Shown: piece by piece, positions 63,028-64,000 of the stretch
Layout of the letters: the number at the start of each line of letters is the position of its first letter
Numbering within the stretch: the first letter of the stretch is position 1
Assembly (NCBI RefSeq): GCF_008806595.1
Contig: NZ_VZRB01000021.1
Location: 97,618 to 161,617 of the forward strand
Length of the DNA stretch: 64,000 bases
From: Streptomyces luteolifulvus
Lineage (GTDB): Bacteria > Actinomycetota > Actinomycetes > Streptomycetales > Streptomycetaceae
Reading direction: 5' to 3'
Made by a program: the position numbers and the translations under genes
The notes under the pieces: model-generated
Told to the model about the DNA's origin: nothing
What the model saw: the letters and a program-made list of their open reading frames with translations, nothing else
Database searches by the model: none

Positions 63028-63606
63028 CTACAGGTGCGGCAGGATCGCCGGCATCAGGTCCTGGAAGGTGCGGCCGTTGGCCGGCGTGCCGAGGGCCGTC
63101 ATTGTCCAGTTCTGGCCCGTCCGGTGCACCTTCGCCATGATCTGCGCGGTGTAGGCGCCGCCGCCCGCCAGCGTGTAGCGGGCGAGCTCCTGGCCGTTGG
63201 TCTCGTCGACCAGGCGGCAGAACGCGTTCTGCACCTCCTGGAAGGTCTGGCCGGTGAAGGAGTTGACGGTGAAGACGATCTGGTCGATGTGGACCGGGAT
63301 GCGCGCCAGGTCGACGAGGATGGCCTCGTCGTCCCCGCCCTGCCCGACACCGCCGACGAGGTTGTCGCCGGTGTGGCGCACCGAGCCGTCGTCGCTCACC
63401 AGGTGGCGGAAGAAGACGACGTCGACCGGCTGCTTGTCCGCGAACAGGACGGCGGAGGCATCGAGGTCGATCTCCCGCGTGCGCGAGCCGAACAGGCCGC
63501 GCCGGGGAGCCGCCTGCCAGCCGAGACCCATGCGCACCGCGGTCAGGCTGCCCCCGTCGTTCTTTTGCAGACTGATGGCCTGACCCTTGGTCATGTTGAC
63601 GGTCAC
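63028..63606 (-). CDS. TerD-family stress protein
   Basis: 192 residues from GTG 63606 (GAGGGGAA upstream). The TerD fold is clear: GQAISLQKNDGGSLTAVRMG, LGWQAAPRRGLFGSRTREID, LDASAVLFADKQPVDVVFF, VRHTGDNLVGGVGQGGDDEA and QIVFTVNSFTGQTFQEVQNA. The DNxxG and GDDE acidic groups bind calcium in the family. TerD proteins protect against tellurite, phage or oxidative stress through poorly known membrane-associated complexes. It is first of the leftward TerD, TerD-FtsK-like pair. Confidence 0.93.
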   Translation of the reverse strand: MTVNMTKGQAISLQKNDGGSLTAVRMGLGWQAAPRRGLFGSRTREIDLDASAVLFADKQPVDVVFFRHLVSDDGSVRHTGDNLVGGVGQGGDDEAILVDLARIPVHIDQIVFTVNSFTGQTFQEVQNAFCRLVDETNGQELARYTLAGGGAYTAQIMAKVHRTGQNWTMTALGTPANGRTFQDLMPAILPHL

Positions 63607-63727
63607 GCGCTGATTCCCCTCTCGAACTGTCCCCTGCTGCCGCGGAGTCCGCGGTTGACGAGAACCCTATGCAGAGCCACTGACAGTGACGCCACCCGGT
63701 CCGTACTTTGTGTCGGTCTTGCAACAC

Positions 63728-63767
63728 ACCGCACGGGCGGTCCGGCCGGCCGGACCGCCCGTGCGGT
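63728..63767. terminator. 40-bp perfect palindrome between the IS110 gene and the TerD gene
   Basis: ACCGCACGGGCGGTCCGGCC (63728-63747) is followed immediately by its exact reverse complement to 63767. It can form a near loopless cruciform or hairpin. Placed after the transposase stop on the minus strand and before the TerD gene, it could act as a terminator and may also have been the insertion target or boundary of the element. Confidence 0.7.
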
Positions 63768-63790
63768 CAGACACCCCATGTCGTTTGGTG

Positions 63791-64000
63791 TCAAACGGCG
63801 GGGGTGTGGGCGTGGTGTGACCAGGCGGTCGCCTCGTCGTAGGTGGTGCGGGTTTTGAGGCAGCCGTGGAGGTTGCCGACGAGGCGGTTGCCGACCTGTC
63901 GGAGGGCGGGGTTGTAGCCGGCCTCGCGGGCGCGCTGTCTGTCGTAGTAGCGGCGGGCGCCGGGGGAAGCGCGTAGGGCTGAGAACGCCTGACGCTGGAG
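63791..64000 (-). CDS. IS110-family transposase, C-terminal 69 residues (continues beyond the window)
   Basis: From the window edge the minus strand reads LQRQAFSALRASPGARRYYD, RQRAREAGYNPALRQVGNRL, VGNLHGCLKTRTTYDEATAW and stops at 63791. SPGAR-x-YYDRQRA...N-x-AL-x-x-x-GNRLVG-x-LHGCL is the C-terminal Transposase_20 end of IS110-family enzymes, which use a DEDD/serine mechanism guided by a bridge RNA. The 5' part and catalytic DEDD domain lie outside the window. A small palindrome, CGTTTG-gtgt-CAAACG (63782-63797), overlaps the stop codon. Confidence 0.85.
   Translation of the reverse strand, partial: LQRQAFSALRASPGARRYYDRQRAREAGYNPALRQVGNRLVGNLHGCLKTRTTYDEATAWSHHAHTPAV
63791..64000 (-). 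mobile_element. Right part of an IS110-family insertion sequence (truncated by window)
   Basis: Only the transposase 3' end is inside the window. IS110 elements lack terminal inverted repeats, so the exact boundary between 63607 and 63790 cannot be set by eye; the 40-bp palindrome at 63728-63767 is the most conspicuous candidate landmark. Confidence 0.6.

Overview
The window is high-GC chromosomal DNA from a Streptomyces-type actinomycete. GC-rich third codon positions, frequent GTG/TTG starts, leaderless promoters, whiA, rbpA, actinobacterial DapD and OpcA, and a mycothiol-type DinB-fold enzyme all point that way. Much of it is a housekeeping block whose order I recognise across Actinobacteria, including Mycobacterium: suf, ABC exporter/ctaA, ctaB, tkt-tal-zwf-opcA-pgl, secG-tpi-pgk-gap, whiA-yvcK-rapZ-uvrC. 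|| Layout: 1-2661 holds a secreted-protein fragment, dapD and an SMR efflux pump/TetR pair. 2821-9440 is a complete leftward iron-sulfur assembly operon, sufR-B-D-Rieske-C-S-U-T, almost every junction a 4-bp start/stop overlap, with a SufR-type operator on the sufR start codon. 9647-15000 has an ABC-2 exporter, heme A synthase, an amidohydrolase, a small conserved protein and heme O synthase. 15354-21973 is the rightward pentose-phosphate operon. 22027-32559 looks like an accessory insertion: an alpha-glucoside-type ABC importer with a GH13 glucosidase, a lone solute-binding protein, and a PadR-controlled ABC/FtsX exporter. It is followed by 740 bp of decayed repeats that include copies of the exporter's 3' end. 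33303-39244 returns to core genes (pgi, rbpA, secG, tpiA, pgk, gap). 39469-47604 has a large secreted M14 carboxypeptidase, then whiA, yvcK, rapZ and uvrC. 47925-50980 has a predicted DNA-binding protein and a LacI/PfkB sugar-kinase pair under a 30-bp near-perfect palindrome. 51638-58477 has uvrA, a DinB-fold enzyme, an MBL hydrolase, aroQ and an MHS-type transporter. 58505-64000 has a chaA-like antiporter that has lost its middle, a small protein, a TerC protein behind a yybP-ykoY (Mn2+) riboswitch, two TerD-family genes, and the 3' end of an IS110 transposase running off the window. || Function: the core supplies Fe-S clusters, heme A/O, NADPH and triose phosphates. The accessory part imports and hydrolyses alpha-glucosides. 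The strongest regulatory observations are the SufR operator over the sufR start, the Mn2+ riboswitch with a mutually exclusive anti-Shine-Dalgarno pairing, a repeated PadR-type operator, and the LacI palindrome. The most unusual structural observations are the insert-bearing importer permease, the in-frame dispersed repeat inside sufD, the internal deletion of chaA, and the triplicated gene tail after the FtsX permease.
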